A stretch of DNA of 23,146 nt from a virus: positions 1 to 23,146 of the IMG/VR virus record IMGVR_UViG_3300037842_001164, one strand, 5' to 3'. The notes below the pieces were generated by a model. It saw only the letters and a program-made list of their open reading frames with translations. It ran no database searches and had not been told where the DNA came from. Each line of letters opens with the position of its first letter. Position 1 is the stretch's first letter. Both the position numbers and the translations under genes were made by a program. Below, in pieces: positions 20,817-23,146 of the stretch.

Positions 20817-21734
20817 CTAAGGGTTCCTCTTTTTAAACTCCTTAAATTGTTCTTCGAGTTCTGGTGGTACTACCCCTGTTTTTAGATAGGATTCAAGGGC
20901 TGCCGGAGTCTGAGGTAAGCCTGTTTTAGGAGTTACCAAACTGTTTACTGATTCTCTTCTGAAACTTCTAGTGGCTTGCCTCCCCGCTGTGGCTGGGTCT
21001 ACAGAGATAGGATATACCAATGCTAATTGTTCCATAGCTTCGTCTACTGTCATAGCACCGTCTCTAACGGCTCCTGATAAGGCTATAACGTCTTCTTTAA
21101 AGCCGGGGATATCTGCACCCTCTGTTTCTTCCAGTGCTGTTAGGTATGTTCGATATCTAGAGCCGAAGTCTGCTGAGTCTTCTGCTGTGCCTGGGGCTGT
21201 CTTATCCGCCTGTTGTGCAGAGAACCTTCTTTCAGCTAGTTCGTTCTCTATTCTTCTTTGTTCTTCATCAGACTGGAACTTCAACATCTCCAGTGCATCT
21301 TGTGCCTGTTGTGCCTCGGATTCTGCCTCAGCCCTCTTTCTCTTGGCTTGTGCCAAAAGTGAGTTTGCTTCTGCTTCTATGACGCCTGCTAAATCCCCTT
21401 CTTGCTGGGTTAATGCTGTGGCCTGTGTACCCAGTGTTCCTAGGTTTTGTGCCCGTTGTCTTGATGTTAAAAAGTCTACACTTGTAGGGTCTACTATGTC
21501 TCCAGCACGTTCTTTAATCCCGATAGGATCACTTACTAGCTGTCCGGATGTTGTACCAACGTCTTGTGCCAATGTACTTATACCCCTCTGTGCCCTGTCA
21601 GCCCTAACGGCTTCCATGACATTACCATGTAGAGATGTTGCTGTTGCTTCAAAACCACCTGCTTCTCTTGCTGTACTTGCGGCGGATTTTCTTTGTTCTT
21701 CTATTTTTCTAATATCAGATTCTTGTGTAGGCAT
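20817..21734 (-). CDS. Coiled-coil virion protein
   Basis: 305 residues, rich in Ala, Glu, Gln and Arg. A coiled coil at about 110-195 (EAEANSLLAQAKRKRAEAES onward), disordered ends with Pro, and Lys-rich C-terminus. GAGAGGATAAT precedes the ATG. It probably belongs to the internal core with its neighbours; it has no homologue I can name. Confidence 0.7.
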   Translation of the reverse strand: MPTQESDIRKIEEQRKSAASTAREAGGFEATATSLHGNVMEAVRADRAQRGISTLAQDVGTTSGQLVSDPIGIKERAGDIVDPTSVDFLTSRQRAQNLGTLGTQATALTQQEGDLAGVIEAEANSLLAQAKRKRAEAESEAQQAQDALEMLKFQSDEEQRRIENELAERRFSAQQADKTAPGTAEDSADFGSRYRTYLTALEETEGADIPGFKEDVIALSGAVRDGAMTVDEAMEQLALVYPISVDPATAGRQATRSFRRESVNSLVTPKTGLPQTPAALESYLKTGVVPPELEEQFKEFKKRNP

Positions 21735-21735
21735 A

Positions 21736-22758
21736 TTATCCTCTCAACCTGTCCAACTCTCGCCTCTTTTGGGCGGCGGTTGCCAAAACTTTTTCTCTTT
21801 GAAATTCTCGTTCTTGTTCTCTAGGGGCTAGTTCTCCTGCCTGTAATTCTTGCTTTCTGGACTCTACTCCCTTTCTTCTTTCTTCTTCTAAATCTGTGAT
21901 TCTGGTCTTATCAAAAACTGGGGTTATGGCCCTTTCTTTCCTTAGTCTTTCGACCTCTGTAACGGAGCCTAGCTCTTCCCCAACACCTAAACCTGCGGTT
22001 TCCCTGGCTGCTGCCCTTGTGGCTGCTGTTTGGCCGGGATCCCCAATCTGTCTTATTCTATCCTGTTCTGCCTTTTCCCTAGCTAGTCTGATGTTTTCAA
22101 CGTCGTATTTTCTACCAGTTTCTACTCTTGTGGCCTCTGCCTCTGTTCTTCTCTGTAGTCTCTGGAGCTCTAATTCTCTTGTTGTCTCTTCTTTTTGTCT
22201 CTCAATACCACCAATACCGCTGGTTAAAGTACCTGCCTGTACCTGAGATGTCCTTACATCTTCAAGCCTTTGTGTCCATTCATTCTGCTTTAGGGCGAGG
22301 TCTTCCTCTCCCGTGGACGTAATGTCAGAGATTCTATTTATAAATTCTTCTTCCGTTTGTGCTGATTGTAAATCGTAGTAGGCTAGTTCACTTGAGACTT
22401 CCTCTTCCACTTCTCTTATAGTTAATAAGATATCTTCGGCTGTTCTGACTTTACCCTCTTTTAATCCTGCCTCTAATTCAGCGGATTTTCTGTCGTAATA
22501 AGGTTGTACTTCTTGGATAGCCTTTTCTAAGAACTGTTGCTTTTCCTCATCAGTTAAGCCCAGAGGGCCCAACTCATCAAGTTGCCTGTCTAGTGCTATA
22601 AGCTCTTTAGTTATTGCCTGTTGTAGGGGTGCTGAGTCGCCACCAATAGAGTTCCAGTAATCTTCAGTATTATCAAAACCCGCCCTCTCCGCACGTTTCT
22701 CAAATTCCTTCTTACCAATACCTAGCTGTTGAGCAGCCCTAGATTTAGAATATGCCAT
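21736..22758 (-). CDS. Coiled-coil virion protein
   Basis: 340 residues from ATG 22758; the open frame extends 15 codons upstream, but TATAAT lies nine bases before this ATG and the upstream codons have no Shine-Dalgarno. MAYSKSRAAQQLGIGKKEFE then mostly Glu/Arg/Gln-rich helix with heptads, ending ATAAQKRRELDRLRG. Likely an internal or connector virion component. Its promoter makes it the head of the virion/lysis transcript. Confidence 0.7.
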   Translation of the reverse strand: MAYSKSRAAQQLGIGKKEFEKRAERAGFDNTEDYWNSIGGDSAPLQQAITKELIALDRQLDELGPLGLTDEEKQQFLEKAIQEVQPYYDRKSAELEAGLKEGKVRTAEDILLTIREVEEEVSSELAYYDLQSAQTEEEFINRISDITSTGEEDLALKQNEWTQRLEDVRTSQVQAGTLTSGIGGIERQKEETTRELELQRLQRRTEAEATRVETGRKYDVENIRLAREKAEQDRIRQIGDPGQTAATRAAARETAGLGVGEELGSVTEVERLRKERAITPVFDKTRITDLEEERRKGVESRKQELQAGELAPREQEREFQREKVLATAAQKRRELDRLRG

Positions 22759-22760
22759 AT

Positions 22761-22773
22761 ATGTGTAATTATA
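22761..22773 (-). promoter_or_regulatory. Leaderless-type promoter for the virion operon
   Basis: Minus strand TATAAT (22773-22768) followed by TACACATATATG; the +1 would be about 22761-22760, two or three bases before ATG 22758. It shares the TATAATTA-CACAT core of the promoters at 1760 and 17174. Confidence 0.55.
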
Positions 22774-22789
22774 TCGTGTTCTGAGGTTC

Positions 22790-23056
22790 TTATACAGCCC
22801 CACTTAGCTTTTTTCTCAGAAACAACTCACCTTTCTCATCCGGTACTACTTCACAATCTAGCACCTTAAACTTGTTTTTTCCTAGATATTCCTCTATTTC
22901 CAGTGTTTTCTCTAGATCCAGGATACTTCTAGATACATACTTTTTCTCTACCCCTTTGGGTTGTATGAGGTTTGGCTTCAGTTCAAACTCGTTGTGTACC
23001 CTGCCCATGATTGCCCCATATACCTTACCTGTTAGGTTGTTGTAATAAATTATCAT
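22790..23056 (-). CDS. 88-aa hypothetical protein
   Basis: MIIYYNNLTGKVYGAIMGRV..., a small beta-rich protein with a helical middle (SRSILDLEKTLEIEEYLGKN). GAAGAGGT precedes ATG 23056, which overlaps the upstream TGA (ATGA). The 'YNNLTGKVYG' start is seen in small tail and fibre-associated proteins, so a tail role is possible, not shown. Confidence 0.7.
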   Translation of the reverse strand: MIIYYNNLTGKVYGAIMGRVHNEFELKPNLIQPKGVEKKYVSRSILDLEKTLEIEEYLGKNKFKVLDCEVVPDEKGELFLRKKLSGAV

Positions 23057-23146
23057 GATGTTTCTACCTCTTCCATGAATAATACATAGTCAAACGTGTA
23101 GGTATTAGCCAAGCCTGTCCAGGTCCCTGACATAGGCACAAACTGA
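23053..23146 (-). CDS. C-terminal 30 residues of a virion protein (5' end beyond window)
   Basis: Frame open from the right edge to TGA 23053-23055: QFVPMSGTWTGLANTYTFDY VLFMEEVETS. Aromatic, beta-like end resembling tail-fibre or receptor-binding C-termini. The TGA overlaps the next ATG, confirming the frame. Too short to classify. Confidence 0.55.
   Translation of the reverse strand, partial: QFVPMSGTWTGLANTYTFDYVLFMEEVETS

Noticed and set aside
20971-21831. 286-aa plus-strand open frame
   Set aside because: Ser/Cys/Ala-rich antisense shadow of the coiled-coil virion genes; no Shine-Dalgarno and no domain.

Overview
The window is a fragment of a tailed double-stranded DNA bacteriophage genome. 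The evidence is a small/large terminase pair followed by a portal protein, a run of large coiled-coil and polyvalent virion proteins of the kind podoviruses use as internal or ejection proteins, and a lysis block with an M23 endopeptidase and a holin-like protein. TGA is used throughout as a real stop, mostly inside ATGA stop/start overlaps, so the standard bacterial code applies. The host cannot be named from the sequence. Nothing looks chromosomal: there is no rRNA and no convincing tRNA.

Layout. (1) Positions 1-5813, leftward: 57-aa protein, PHD-like protein, small genes, small terminase, zinc protein, second PHD-like mini-protein, HeH-like protein, large terminase, membrane peptide, portal (runs off the left edge). 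(2) 5814-6391: divergent control region with a leftward promoter, short repeats, a strong dyad and a consensus rightward promoter. (3) 6392-13630, rightward: a tightly overlapped early/middle operon of about twenty small genes (NYETW protein, YopX, several tiny membrane proteins, zinc proteins, a Tad2/DUF2829-like protein), then a RecB/Cas4-like nuclease, GroES, GroEL, an HNH protein, a CapD/PseB-like nucleotide-sugar dehydratase and a membrane-anchored Cys-containing protein. (4) 13631-14402: terminators, a possibly structured RNA, direct repeats and three very small genes, one of them a 28-residue six-cysteine protein. (5) 14399-15157, leftward: DEDD exonuclease with a zinc ribbon. (6) 15289-23146, leftward: virion and lysis genes from a tail-type protein (partial at the right edge) through internal virion proteins, a murein hydrolase-like protein, M23 endopeptidase and holin to an HNH protein. 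If the genome is circular or circularly permuted, the leftward genes leaving at position 1 would join those entering at 23146 as one long late block (inference).

How the genes may work together. The rightward operon looks like takeover and DNA metabolism with its own chaperonin pair and a candidate anti-Thoeris protein. The leftward operons package DNA, build the particle and lyse the cell. Several leftward transcription units share an unusual start: a strong -10 box (TATAAT or close) lies only 6-9 bases upstream of the ATG, with no Shine-Dalgarno sequence, so the predicted transcript starts at or within about three bases of the initiation codon. Genes inside operons carry ordinary Shine-Dalgarno sites or ATGA overlaps. 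This leaderless layout is the most striking system-level signal here.

Many genes were recovered by hand because they are shorter than usual ORF cut-offs or lack a stop in the window. All functional names rest on motif recognition by eye, not on a database search.
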